This document shows, piece after piece, positions 10,473-18,734 of a DNA stretch of 64,000 nucleotides. Position 1 is the stretch's first letter. Each line of letters begins with the position of its first letter. Both the position numbers and the translations under genes were made by a program. Under the pieces are notes generated by a model. The model did no database searches. It was given only the letters and a program-made list of their open reading frames with translations, and had not been told where the DNA came from. This stretch comes from Sporosarcina sp. E16_8 (lineage in GTDB: Bacteria > Bacillota > Bacilli > Bacillales_A > Planococcaceae): contig NZ_JADPRZ010000006.1 in NCBI RefSeq assembly GCF_017347095.1, positions 117,268 to 181,267 on the forward strand. The letters are read 5' to 3'.

Positions 10473-11444
10473 CTAAAGGTCCGAATCGTTGTCAATCTGT
10501 TGAATAAGTAAGTTCAGTGCTGTCTCGGGGAACTGCTCACCGGAAAACAGACTTTCTATGTAGTTTACATAGGCTGTTGCGACTTCTTCTGCTTGATGTG
10601 TCCCCCAGCCGAAAGGGAATGCAGTAATTGCAAATTTCTCGATGAGACCTTGCGCCATTTCTAATCTAGATGGATCTTGTAGTAACCGACGATCCACTTC
10701 TTCAAGGACTAGTTTCGTTAATTCATCTTGCCCAGGTAACGTCATAGCTGTTGGAACAACACGCTTCTCCCAGCCAAATTTCCGCACTGTAAGTTCATCA
10801 GAGTGCCCCGTTTGCTGCAGGAGCGTCAATGCGAACGTAATGGCTAACGGTGCTACATCGTCCCGCACTACGATTTTCTCAAGTAAAGGGACTAAGTCAG
10901 TTAGGTCACTACCTTCAAGCGAAGCCAGTGCATACTGTTGTGCTAATGCATCCATCTTCATGAATTCGTCCAGTGTGAATAATTCCATTCGATAGCTGGG
11001 CTCGTCCTGTGCATAGCGCTCAGACAACCGACCATTCAATTCCCGCAGATAATTGAATTTGTTCAGCATATCAGGTGGAACGATTCCTTCATCAATTAGC
11101 GCATCAATTGTCATTTCAACTTCATCGTACTCCTGCAGTTGAATGCTAATTGTCAAATACAGCTCCATTGCATCGACGTAATCGGCGGTTCCGCTATGAA
11201 GGAGCCTCGCTGCAATTTCTTTTGCACGTTGAAAGTCTTTTGTTTCGTAAAGGGCAACAGCGTATGGTCCTAGAAATTCCGGATTGTCAGGTTCATATAC
11301 AATCGCCTGATCAAATGCTTCCACCGCTAATTCATAGTTCTCCTGTTCAACGGCTACATGGCCATTTTCAACAAGCTTTTCAAATGTTCCTGGAAAGACG
11401 ATAACATTTTCTTTTTTCCTGAGTCTTCCGTATTTCTTTCTCAA
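10473..11444 (-). CDS. TPR-repeat protein (YsoA-like)
   Basis: A 323-residue cytoplasmic protein with tetratricopeptide-like helices in the N-terminal 120 residues (FEKLVENGHVAVEQENYELAVEAFDQAI, then NPEFLGPYAVALYETKDFQRAKEIAARLL), suggesting protein-protein contacts. The rest is helical and not recognised. It sits immediately upstream of tig, the position of ysoA in B. subtilis, and I infer orthology from that. Start choice: a TTG eight bases after AGAAGG is preferred to an in-frame GTG three codons upstream that overlaps the ribosome binding site. Biochemical function is unknown. Confidence 0.8.
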   Translation of the reverse strand: MRKKYGRLRKKENVIVFPGTFEKLVENGHVAVEQENYELAVEAFDQAIVYEPDNPEFLGPYAVALYETKDFQRAKEIAARLLHSGTADYVDAMELYLTISIQLQEYDEVEMTIDALIDEGIVPPDMLNKFNYLRELNGRLSERYAQDEPSYRMELFTLDEFMKMDALAQQYALASLEGSDLTDLVPLLEKIVVRDDVAPLAITFALTLLQQTGHSDELTVRKFGWEKRVVPTAMTLPGQDELTKLVLEEVDRRLLQDPSRLEMAQGLIEKFAITAFPFGWGTHQAEEVATAYVNYIESLFSGEQFPETALNLLIQQIDNDSDL

Positions 11445-11553
11445 TACGCGCACCTTCTCTCATCATTTCCCACTATATCACAGCGATTTCTGTTTTAACA
11501 TTGATAGTTGGTCGATTAGGAAAAAAAGTCGATGGACTGTCCCGAAAAAAAGT

Positions 11554-11588
11554 AAAGCGTCACCCGACCGAAACTTGGGTGACGCTTT
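11554..11588 (-). terminator. Terminator of the nag-HPr operon
   Basis: AAAGCGTCACCC and GGGTGACGCTTT form a perfect 12-bp stem. On the minus strand the hairpin is followed by ACTTTTTTT, marking the end of transcripts coming from the HPr gene. Confidence 0.9.
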
Positions 11589-11636
11589 CACAAGGATTTG
11601 AAAGACCTATATATACTGTGTCGAATCAATGATTCC

Positions 11637-11755
11637 ATTGAATATCGCTTCGGCGCTTAGGAGATGCCTCTCGCCATAATCCAACTGGCTTTGCCACCAG
11701 TCTTAGGGCTTTGGCTACCCCTGTAAGGTGCCCACACTGGGTTCAAGTAAGCACT
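11637..11755. repeat. Dispersed intergenic repeat, copy A
   Basis: About 119 bp between the operon terminator and the HPr gene. It aligns over its length with copy B (36938-37054): shared blocks include CTTAGGGCTT, GGCTnCCCCT, AAGG-GCC and TAAGCA. It has no open frame. The rest of the 11445-11817 gap is the terminator and featureless sequence. Confidence 0.65.
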
Positions 11756-11817
11756 CCAATGCCAGTTACTAACACTAGATTCAATATACCGTACTGTAAT
11801 TCATTAAACTGACGTGA

Positions 11818-12084
11818 TTATTGACCGATACCTTCTGATTTTATTACTTCATCCACTTTAGCCATTAGTGCTTCTTCATCTTCACCGTCAGCGATGATTT
11901 TAATATCGGCACCAGCTGAAATCCCCAGTGACATAACACCCATAATCGATTTCAAGTTCACTGTCTTTTCCATGTATGCTAGTTTTACATCTGACGTAAA
12001 TGGTGTCACCGCTGAAACTAATACGGATGATGGACGTGCGTGTAGTCCTTCGTTGCTAGTAACTTTGTAATTTTTCTCAATCAT
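11818..12084 (-). CDS. ptsH: HPr-type phosphocarrier protein
   Basis: An 88-residue HPr. His15 in GLHARPSS is the site phosphorylated by enzyme I, and Ser46 in NLKSIMGVMSL is the HPr-kinase site used for CcpA co-repression in Firmicutes, so this is a regulatory-competent HPr rather than a Crh-type protein lacking His15. The start is the ATG of MIEKNYKV. It is the last gene of the nagA-nagB-nagR-SIS operon; no enzyme I gene follows, which is unusual because ptsH normally pairs with ptsI. It could be the only HPr of the cell or a second copy. Confidence 0.93.
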   Translation of the reverse strand: MIEKNYKVTSNEGLHARPSSVLVSAVTPFTSDVKLAYMEKTVNLKSIMGVMSLGISAGADIKIIADGEDEEALMAKVDEVIKSEGIGQ

Positions 12085-12115
12085 TTTAAACTCTCCCTTT
12101 TGATTAATTAGTCTA

Positions 12116-12838
12116 TTAAAACTTAATTCGCTTGCCATAAGTAGCAATCATTTGCTCATTATGTGCAGAGCTCCCATCCAAATTTGCACTTTTAAATATT
12201 GGTGGTTCTATACCACTCTCAATCATCATACCAATCACACGACTGAATGTCGCATGAAGAAGCATATTCCCAATTACACCAGAAGCAGGAGCATAAGGCA
12301 TTCCCTCCGAAATTAGAAGCCCATCCCCTACCGGTATATGCGTATTCAAAACAGCTTCCGCAACATCTTCAAGTCTATTTCCTGAATGGTGTTTGGACGG
12401 CTGTTCATACGCATTGTAGTAAAGAGACTGGAGGGAAACCACATAAGCCCCAGACTCTTTTGCAATGTTCGCTACATCAATTGGTACCACATTTCGTCCG
12501 GAAGTTGAAATGATAATGATTACATCTTCAGGACGAATGTCTAGCTGACCCGCAAATGTTTGAGTGAATTCGGGGTCTTTTTCATTCGTAGATGCTTGGG
12601 TGGCCCCATTATGAAGCATCAGTGACTCGACAATAATAGGTCGTACAGGTACTAAACCGCCCGCACGAAAAAATGGTTCTTCTGCGATTAAGTGAGAATG
12701 TCCTGAACCGAATAACTGAACAATACCACCAAGCGAAAGACGTTTCGTCATCTCTGCCGCAATTTCTTCAACAGATTGCTGTTCTTCACAAATAACTTTT
12801 TTCATCAACGATTCGATTTCCTTGAAATATTCATTCAT
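12116..12838 (-). CDS. SIS-domain sugar-phosphate-binding protein (UPF0309 type)
   Basis: A 240-residue protein with one SIS fold: FGSGHSHLIAEEPFFRAGG near 44-62 and IIIISTSGRN near 108-117 are the phosphosugar-binding loops. SIS proteins of this group are related to MurQ and GmhA, and the protein probably acts on or senses an amino-sugar phosphate, in line with its place between nagR and ptsH; the exact reaction is unknown. The start is the ATG of MNEYFKEIE, eight bases after GGAG; the longer frame upstream overlaps nagR and is not needed. Confidence 0.82.
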   Translation of the reverse strand: MNEYFKEIESLMKKVICEEQQSVEEIAAEMTKRLSLGGIVQLFGSGHSHLIAEEPFFRAGGLVPVRPIIVESLMLHNGATQASTNEKDPEFTQTFAGQLDIRPEDVIIIISTSGRNVVPIDVANIAKESGAYVVSLQSLYYNAYEQPSKHHSGNRLEDVAEAVLNTHIPVGDGLLISEGMPYAPASGVIGNMLLHATFSRVIGMMIESGIEPPIFKSANLDGSSAHNEQMIATYGKRIKF

Positions 12839-12842
12839 ACTA

Positions 12843-13574
12843 TCATCTCCGAATCTCACTGATAAATTTATAACGATCTGCCCGATATGTACTTCGAACA
12901 ATTTCAATCGGAACATCGTTCGTTAAATAACTGATTCGTTCTATCAGCAACACTGCTGAAGGCATAGTAATTTGTAGAAACCCTGCATCTTCCTTTTTCA
13001 CTAACACAGCTTCCATGCGTTGCGAGGCATGGCTAATTATCAGTCGTTTCTCCTTTTCAATAAACGAATAAAGTGATCCTTCTATGTTATCCAATTCAAG
13101 GTCCGGGACCAGCTTGACAGGAAGATACGACCTTTCAATCGCCATCGGTTTGTCGTCCGCATACCTAATTCGCTTAACGATGAATACTTCTTCATCCTTA
13201 GCCAACTGTAACTCATGCGCAATATCCATTTCAGGTATCATTCTTTCAAATCTAACAAGTATGTTACTAGGTTTCATCCCACGCGACAGCATATCTTCTG
13301 TAAAGCTTGTAAGGCCACTAAGGGGCTGTTCAATCTTGGGCGTCGCCACATAGGTTCCGCGTCCCTTTTCACGATAAAGGAGCCCTTCATTTACTAGATT
13401 CGTGATGGATTGGCGGACAGTCATGCGACTCACGCCAAACGTATCCGTCAATTCACGTTCAGAAGGGATTGCCACACCAATTACAAAATCCCCCTGCAGA
13501 ATTTGATTTTTCAAATAGCTCTCGATTTGAACATACATGGGTACCGGTGACTGTTTATCTAGCATAGTGCTCAC
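12843..13574 (-). CDS. nagR: GntR/HutC-family regulator of amino-sugar use
   Basis: A 243-residue transcription factor with an N-terminal winged helix (about 10-75; SERELTDTFGVSRMTVRQSI is the recognition part) and a C-terminal UTRA ligand domain (about 90-240). In Bacillus NagR (YvoA) binds glucosamine-6-phosphate or GlcNAc-6-phosphate and represses nag genes. It is cotranscribed with nagA and nagB with 4-bp overlap to nagB, so it is autoregulated if the dyad upstream of nagA is its operator. Confidence 0.9.
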   Translation of the reverse strand: MSTMLDKQSPVPMYVQIESYLKNQILQGDFVIGVAIPSERELTDTFGVSRMTVRQSITNLVNEGLLYREKGRGTYVATPKIEQPLSGLTSFTEDMLSRGMKPSNILVRFERMIPEMDIAHELQLAKDEEVFIVKRIRYADDKPMAIERSYLPVKLVPDLELDNIEGSLYSFIEKEKRLIISHASQRMEAVLVKKEDAGFLQITMPSAVLLIERISYLTNDVPIEIVRSTYRADRYKFISEIRR

Positions 13575-14311
13575 TTCCCTAATGAATTTACCAGTTCATA
13601 TGCATCCCGATCAACAATAAGTACAACATTATCATGATTCCATAAAATGGATGCCGGAAAACTTTCATTCACATCTTTACTTAATAATATTTTCACAGCT
13701 TCTGCTTTATTTTTTCCGGATGCCATTATAATAATTTTCTTGCTTTTCAATATCGATTTGATGCCCATTGTAATCGCGTGTGTTGGAACATCATCAATCG
13801 AAGGAAAGAAGCGTGCGTTGCTTTCTCGGGTAGATGCAACAAGTTCCACGACATGTGTCAGGCTGTTTGAATCTGTTCCTGGTTCATTAAATCCGATATG
13901 CCCATTTTTTCCTATGCCCAATAGTTGCAGATCAATCGGTCCTACGCTATCAATCACTTGTTCATAACGCAGACATTCTTCTTCTGCCGAATCAGATGCC
14001 CCATCTGGAATATACGTATTTTCAGTTGAAATATCAATCTTATCAAATAAGTTAACAGACATAAATGCCCGGTAACTTTCCGGATGCTCTTTCTCTAGAC
14101 CAAGGTATTCATCGAGATTAATAGTGCACACATTATTATACGATATTCCACGTGACGTAACGCCTTCAACTAATCGTTCATAGAGCCCTAGTGGCGTAGA
14201 TCCTGTTGCAAGTCCAAGGACCGAGTAATCATTTTCAAGAATTTGTGCTTCTACCAATTGTGTAGCCTTTTCACTTACTTCATCATAATTATCACATACG
14301 ATTACTTTCAT
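13571..14311 (-). CDS. nagB: Glucosamine-6-phosphate deaminase
   Basis: Converts glucosamine-6-phosphate to fructose-6-phosphate and ammonia. The 246-residue length is the short Gram-positive form without the allosteric tail of E. coli NagB. LATGSTPLGLYERL (34-47), the catalytic Asp67 in NLDEYLGL and His138 in GIGKNGHIGFNEPG are present. It overlaps nagA and nagR by 4 bp at either end, showing a tightly coupled operon. Confidence 0.96.
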   Translation of the reverse strand: MKVIVCDNYDEVSEKATQLVEAQILENDYSVLGLATGSTPLGLYERLVEGVTSRGISYNNVCTINLDEYLGLEKEHPESYRAFMSVNLFDKIDISTENTYIPDGASDSAEEECLRYEQVIDSVGPIDLQLLGIGKNGHIGFNEPGTDSNSLTHVVELVASTRESNARFFPSIDDVPTHAITMGIKSILKSKKIIIMASGKNKAEAVKILLSKDVNESFPASILWNHDNVVLIVDRDAYELVNSLGK

Positions 14312-15474
14312 ACGATTACCTCCTTAGTATAAGCAATGTTTCCCCTACAAATAGTCATCTGGACATTCCAGTCCTCATCGATGATTGTAAGATCTGCATC
14401 TTTACCAGGCTCAATTCTGCCTTTATTAGAAAGACCGAGTTGCTCGGCGGCATTTGTTGAAGTCATTGCAACAAGTTCAGCCAGTGTGCAATTTGTAATC
14501 GACTTCATATTTTTCGCTGCATTTTCCATCGTTAAGATACTTCCCGCAAGCGTGCCATCAGGCAGCCGTGCGTCCTTATTCGTTACCTCTACATCCTGCC
14601 CACCTAAATCATACGTCCCAGGAGGGAGTCCTTTTGCACGCATTGCATCCGTAATAAGAATGATTCGATTTGAACCCTTTTGACGATAAGCAAGTTCTAC
14701 CGATTTTGGATGGCAGTGAATTTGATCCACGATAATTTCAACCGTCAAAGGATCCTCCACTAAAGATGCACCAACAACCCCCGGTTCCCGATGATGAAAA
14801 GGGCTCATTTGGTTGTATAAATGAGTCACATGAGTAGCGCCCACTTCAACCGCATTTCGAACGATATCCGAGGTTGCATCTGTATGCCCAATAGACGCAA
14901 TCACACCACTCGCTGTTACATCTTCAATGAATGCAAGACCGTTTTCCACCTCTGGAGCAACAGTTACAATTTTAATGCGGTTACCACTTAACTCTTGCCA
15001 TTGTTCGAAATGGATAAAAGACGGCGTTGTAATATGTTCAATCGGTTGTGCACCCGCCCTTACAGCTGAAATAAAAGGCCCTTCCAAATGAACGCCTACC
15101 ATTTCAGCTTGCCTTTCATCCGCATTAAATAAACTTGCATTATGTAACGCCTTAGCTATCGCTTCGTCCGACTGTGTCATTGTTGTTGCTAAAAAACTTG
15201 TAGTCCCTTCACGGGGAAGCGCGCTCGCCAAACCATTTAATGCTTCCGGCGTCGCATCCATTACATCAAAACCCGAAGAACCATGAATGTGAACGTCAAT
15301 AAATCCAGGCACAACAATCCAATCCTTACCCATTGCATCGATTCGGATGTCTGCAACTTTATTTATAGCAGCAGCTACTTCTATAATTTCGCCATTTTCT
15401 ATATAAATGTCGCCAGATATACTGTCTTTTTTTGGATCGACAATTGTAATATTTGAAATCAACAATGTCTTCAT
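14308..15474 (-). CDS. nagA: N-acetylglucosamine-6-phosphate deacetylase
   Basis: Removes acetate from GlcNAc-6-phosphate, feeding NagB. Metal and active-site motifs of the amidohydrolase fold are present: PGFIDVHIHGSSGFD near 55-69, the HLEGPF block near 125, ASIGHTDAT, THLYNQMSPFHHREPG and the catalytic Asp in LITDAMRA. The start is uncertain by one codon: the ATG used here is 11 bases from AGGAG, while a TTG directly before it is 8 bases away. It is the first gene of the nag operon and has a long leader containing a dispersed repeat. No GlcNAc transporter is linked. Confidence 0.95.
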   Translation of the reverse strand: MKTLLISNITIVDPKKDSISGDIYIENGEIIEVAAAINKVADIRIDAMGKDWIVVPGFIDVHIHGSSGFDVMDATPEALNGLASALPREGTTSFLATTMTQSDEAIAKALHNASLFNADERQAEMVGVHLEGPFISAVRAGAQPIEHITTPSFIHFEQWQELSGNRIKIVTVAPEVENGLAFIEDVTASGVIASIGHTDATSDIVRNAVEVGATHVTHLYNQMSPFHHREPGVVGASLVEDPLTVEIIVDQIHCHPKSVELAYRQKGSNRIILITDAMRAKGLPPGTYDLGGQDVEVTNKDARLPDGTLAGSILTMENAAKNMKSITNCTLAELVAMTSTNAAEQLGLSNKGRIEPGKDADLTIIDEDWNVQMTICRGNIAYTKEVIV

Positions 15475-15526
15475 CAAATTCGTCACTCCTTTTGAGTATC
15501 CTACTATATATTAAAATAAATAGTCC

Positions 15527-15600
15527 ATTCAAATCCGCGGTGGCGCTCGGGGATACCTCCCGCTCGTTTTGCACAGGCGTTCATGCGTTTAACATATACA
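15527..15600. repeat. Dispersed intergenic repeat, copy C (short form)
   Basis: This 74-bp copy matches the two ends of copies A and B (GGCGCTCGGGGATACCTCCC and, at the right, TTCATGCGTTTAACATATACAG) but lacks the middle. It lies in the transcribed leader between the nag promoter and nagA. Confidence 0.5.
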
Positions 15601-15615
15601 GTATTCTTAATTTTC

Positions 15616-15644
15616 ACTATACACTTAGTTGGTATAGTTGTCTA
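15616..15644 (-). promoter_or_regulatory. Promoter of the nag operon
   Basis: On the minus strand TAGACA (15644-15639) and TATAGT (15621-15616) are separated by 17 bp. The -35 element lies inside the NagR-like dyad. Confidence 0.6.
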
Positions 15645-15649
15645 TACCA
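15630..15649. promoter_or_regulatory. NagR/DasR-like operator (dre-type dyad)
   Basis: TGGTATAGTTGTCTATACCA is a perfect inverted repeat with 8-bp arms TGGTATAG/CTATACCA and a 4-bp centre. It resembles the dre sites of NagR/DasR regulators and overlaps the -35 element of the nag operon, where bound repressor would block RNA polymerase. Confidence 0.65.
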
Positions 15650-15730
15650 GTTTGGAAATTTGATAAAATCAATTGTATGCGCTCATTGGACAGATTAATC
15701 CGAAAGGAATTGTTTTTCCTATGACGAAAA

Positions 15731-15765
15731 AGTAGTGCAAACCAATCGCTTTGGTCCGCACTACT
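15731..15765 (-). terminator. Terminator after the MATE gene
   Basis: GTAGTGC and GCACTAC arms with inner ACCA/TGGT pairing; the minus strand continues with TTTTTCG. It lies 50 bp past the MATE stop codon. Confidence 0.85.
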
Positions 15766-15816
15766 ACTCGTATATTTATGATTATGTTCCTTACAAACTG
15801 CTCATACGGGCATACC

Positions 15817-17151
15817 TCAATTATTCCATTTTCTATGATAATAATAAATCGTCACCAGCACAATGAATTCCGATGTCGGTATTGCGAGCCAGACGCCCGT
15901 TAATCCAAATAGCCGTGGCATAATGGCAAGCAAAATCAGCAAAATGACAATTTCCCTTGCTGCGGTAATCCACGTTGCCATACGGATCTGTCCGATGGAT
16001 TGATAATACGTCATCATGACAAAATTTGTACCCATGAAAAGATACCCGATAAAGAATAATTTAATACCCGGAATAGCAAGCGCCATCACTTCCTCTGGGA
16101 AATCGCCGAACATACTTGCAATTGGAGCAGCTGCAAATTGACCGACGAGTAGGAAGAAGATGCCCGCCCCGAACGCTGTCCCAATCGCCATTCGAACAGT
16201 CTTTTTCATCTTGACTTCACTTCCAGCGCCGCGGTAATAGCTAATCAGCGGTTGAATCGCCGCCCCCATTCCTAAAAACAACAGCAGCATGACACTGTGA
16301 ACATAATTCAATATCGTAAATGCAGACACACCGGCGGTTCCAGCGAGGTATTCAAACGTGATATTATGTGAGATTGTAAAGACCGAAAACCCGACTTCCG
16401 CAAGAAAACTTGGAAATCCAATTACTAATATTAGCAGGAAAAGCTTTCGGTTAAACTTAAAGCGCACGAAACGCAAATTACTTTTCTTTCTAAAAAAATG
16501 CGTGCTCAATATGACAAGTCCGACAAATGCTCCAATAACTGTTGCCGCAGCAGCACCCTCTACACCATAATCAAGTACGAATAAAAATACATAATTTAAG
16601 CCGATATTGACGACTGCCGTAGCAATAAGTGCAATCATTGACAAATTTGGTCCACCGTCATTTCGCACTAAAATACTGAATGTGTTTTCTACAGTGAAGA
16701 TGAATCCAAACAGCAACATGACCTTCATATAGCCTGCAGTGTACTCAAACGTATCGGCATTCGCGCCTAACAAATACGCAAGTTCCGTCCTAAACAGAAA
16801 AGCAATAAGCCCAATCATTATTGTCAATATAAATATAGCAACAATGGCATGTGAAAAAATAACACGTGCCTCATCGGGCCGTTTAGCACCCATCTTTGCG
16901 GAATAGCGGGTCGCTGCACCGATTCCAATCCACAGTGACATCGCGACAAAAATTGTATAAACGGGCGCTGCAATACCTACCCCAGCAAGAGCGACTGGGC
17001 CTAAACGATTGCCAACCATAATTCCGTCAACCACAATATTGATAGCCATCAGTAGCATCCCAACCATCGATGGGATTAAATACCTCACAAATGATTTCCC
17101 TACAGACTCCGTATCTAAACGGTTTACTACTTGTTCCTTTTTCATTACCAA
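15817..17151 (-). CDS. MATE-family multidrug/organic cation antiporter
   Basis: A 444-residue membrane protein with about twelve hydrophobic segments in two homologous six-helix halves. The family pattern is clear: VRYLIPSMVGMLLMAINIVVDGIMVGN, then GPVALAGVGIAAPV in the first half and the matching PLISYYRGAG region in the second. MATE pumps expel drugs or organic cations with Na+ or H+ entry. Start is ambiguous: a TTG six bases after AAGGA is used here, with an ATG two codons later. It is preceded on the same strand by a TetR gene, presumably its regulator. Substrate is unknown, though the linked BltD-like acetyltransferase suggests polyamines or cationic drugs. Confidence 0.9.
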   Translation of the reverse strand: MVMKKEQVVNRLDTESVGKSFVRYLIPSMVGMLLMAINIVVDGIMVGNRLGPVALAGVGIAAPVYTIFVAMSLWIGIGAATRYSAKMGAKRPDEARVIFSHAIVAIFILTIMIGLIAFLFRTELAYLLGANADTFEYTAGYMKVMLLFGFIFTVENTFSILVRNDGGPNLSMIALIATAVVNIGLNYVFLFVLDYGVEGAAAATVIGAFVGLVILSTHFFRKKSNLRFVRFKFNRKLFLLILVIGFPSFLAEVGFSVFTISHNITFEYLAGTAGVSAFTILNYVHSVMLLLFLGMGAAIQPLISYYRGAGSEVKMKKTVRMAIGTAFGAGIFFLLVGQFAAAPIASMFGDFPEEVMALAIPGIKLFFIGYLFMGTNFVMMTYYQSIGQIRMATWITAAREIVILLILLAIMPRLFGLTGVWLAIPTSEFIVLVTIYYYHRKWNN

Positions 17152-17261
17152 TTCAATTCCTTATCTTATATCGTTTCATAAAACATGAAAACGATTTTAG
17201 TTTTTATAGTTTCTTCATTCAAAAAAATAGACTGGCAATTGAAATGCCAGTAAGCTCCCCT

Positions 17262-17816
17262 TTAATTTCCCTTCACCATACCTGTTAATAACACATCCAC
17301 AATCGTCCCGTACGCTTCCGCAACAGAAATACTATGTTCTAAAAAAAACTGTCGATCGAGCGTTGCATTCGAAGCCTCTATAATCAGCTTCATTAGCAAA
17401 TCGATATTCCGATCTACAATGACACCCGCTCGGATCCCTTCTTCAAGAAGCCCCTTTAGATCATCCCACTGATGCAGCTCACGATTCACTCGTTCCCACT
17501 GTTCAGGATAGGTCCGTTTTAATTGATTCAAAATCCGGAGATCGTAAAACTCATTGTATTTTGGCATGACGACAATCGCCTTACGTATTTTTTCTAGCAG
17601 TGTAAGTTCTGAATTATCAATGATACGTCGTGTTTGTTCATCGAACTCAACGAGCGTCATATCAATAATCGAATCAAGGATGTCTACCTTAGATGAGTAA
17701 TTTTCATATAACGTCCGCTTGCTAATTCCAAGTCGCCTTGCTAAATCATCCATCGTGAACTTAATGCCATTATTTCGCGTTTCTTCAATAAATGCATTGA
17801 TGATTCTTGTTTTCAA
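17262..17816 (-). CDS. TetR-family regulator of the MATE pump
   Basis: A 184-residue regulator with an N-terminal HTH (MDDLARRLGISKRTLYENYSSKVDIL at about 22-47) and a ligand domain with a C-terminal half resembling other efflux regulators. The start is a TTG seven bases after a strong GGGAGG. It lies about 110 bp upstream of the MATE gene on the same strand, so it probably represses its own promoter and the pump. A partly palindromic AACTAA...TTAGTTT element follows its promoter, and a better copy of the same element stands before the acetyltransferase gene. Confidence 0.88.
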   Translation of the reverse strand: MKTRIINAFIEETRNNGIKFTMDDLARRLGISKRTLYENYSSKVDILDSIIDMTLVEFDEQTRRIIDNSELTLLEKIRKAIVVMPKYNEFYDLRILNQLKRTYPEQWERVNRELHQWDDLKGLLEEGIRAGVIVDRNIDLLMKLIIEASNATLDRQFFLEHSISVAEAYGTIVDVLLTGMVKGN

Positions 17817-17830
17817 ATTTCGACCTCCCC

Positions 17831-17896
17831 AAAAACTAAAAATCCGAATGTGGTTTTATTAGTTTCATTATACAACGACTGTACGATGAATGTCCA
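17831..17896 (-). promoter_or_regulatory. TetR-MATE promoter and AAACTAA operator
   Basis: On the minus strand TGGACA (17896-17891) and TATAAT (17872-17867) are 18 bp apart. Directly downstream lies an imperfect dyad with arms AAACTAATAAAA and TTTTTAGTTT. The whole block aligns with 18575-18639. Confidence 0.65.
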
Positions 17897-17940
17897 CGGA
17901 GGTAGGAAGGTCAGGTTTTAAACGATAAAACCAAAAAGAA

Positions 17941-18390
17941 TTATAACTTTTTCACCATTAACTTTTCATTATTACTATCCACTTCACCAGTGAACTGAAA
18001 GGAAAATTTCTGATACAAGTGAAGTGCTCCTTGGTTATCGGCAATGATGCTTAAATAGATTTCATTACAACTATACTCTTGTTCTAACCGTTGAATTAAT
18101 GCGCTTAACATGATGCTTCCTAATCCAAGACCTTGATGTTTAGAATCGATTAAAAACCGATCCAACCACACTCGACCATTTTCTCCTTCATCGGGAAAAA
18201 ATCCATACATTGCAAAACCAACTAAACTCTTATCCCAATAAAGCCCTACTGGGTTAAAGTTGCTGCATGCCTTTGCCTCATCTAAGCATTGTTGCGGCGT
18301 TTCAATAAAAGACTGTTGCTCTTCATTTATACGCAATTTTAAAATATCGTTTATATTGTCGTTCGAAACTTCTTTGATAATTACTGTCAT
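17941..18390 (-). CDS. GNAT acetyltransferase, BltD-like (spermidine/spermine N-acetyltransferase)
   Basis: A 149-residue GNAT protein. The acetyl-CoA loop is HQGLGLGSIML, preceded by VWLDRFLID, and PVGLYWDKSLVGFAMYGFFPDEGENGRVWLDR closely resembles the polyamine acetyltransferase BltD of B. subtilis as I remember it. The open frame extends to 18429 but the extra N-terminus runs into a MITE-like element, and the ATG used here lies six bases after AAAGGA, so the shorter form is preferred. In B. subtilis bltD is paired with the efflux pump gene blt; here the acetyltransferase is next to a MATE pump and appears to share its operator. Confidence 0.85.
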   Translation of the reverse strand: MTVIIKEVSNDNINDILKLRINEEQQSFIETPQQCLDEAKACSNFNPVGLYWDKSLVGFAMYGFFPDEGENGRVWLDRFLIDSKHQGLGLGSIMLSALIQRLEQEYSCNEIYLSIIADNQGALHLYQKFSFQFTGEVDSNNEKLMVKKL

Positions 18391-18422
18391 CATTATTCCT
18401 TTCATATTTAAAGACTGTATAG

Positions 18423-18517
18423 TCGACACTTAACAAATAGAATGTTCTTCCAACACCGATTTGTCCGTAATACTGGCAAGATACAACACCTAGTTAGTTC
18501 CAAATAAGTAGTGCCGA
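18423..18517 (+). mobile_element. MITE-like element, 95-bp copy
   Basis: The ends TCGACACTTAACAAATAGAAT and GTAGTGCCGA (inverse TCGGCACTAC) form imperfect terminal inverted repeats. It matches the larger inverted copy at 20344-20530 at both ends but lacks the middle. It carries no gene and sits between the acetyltransferase gene and its inferred promoter. Confidence 0.65.
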
Positions 18518-18574
18518 ATATATATACGACTTAAACAGCCGTCGCGTATCTTAATAGCTAGTACTCATTCTCAA

Positions 18575-18639
18575 AAAACTAAAAAACCACTTTTAGTTTT
18601 ATAGGTTTTATTGTACACCATCTGCACGTTAAATGTCTA
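18575..18639 (-). promoter_or_regulatory. Promoter and perfect AAAACTAAAA operator before the acetyltransferase
   Basis: TAGACA (18639-18634) and TACAAT (18615-18610) are separated by 18 bp on the minus strand. Just downstream AAAACTAAAA-AACCAC-TTTTAGTTTT (18575-18600) is a perfect inverted repeat with 10-bp arms. The block is a diverged duplicate of the promoter region of the TetR gene. Confidence 0.65.
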
Positions 18640-18689
18640 TCGAATCAGATCGTAAATGATAATATGGCGAAAAACAGTAGTAAATAAAT

Positions 18690-18727
18690 AAACGTCACGC
18701 CCGAGGAAAACCCCATGCGTGACGTTT
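18690..18727 (-). terminator. Terminator after chrA
   Basis: AAACGTCACGC and GCGTGACGTTT form a perfect 11-bp stem; the minus strand continues TATTTATTT. It is very similar to the terminator at 20638-20675. Confidence 0.85.
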
Positions 18728-18734
18728 AATTATC

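Noticed and set aside
17912..17930. GGTTTTA/TAAAACC hairpin between the TetR promoter and the acetyltransferase
   Set aside because: The T-run lies on the wrong side for either transcript, so it is not called a terminator.
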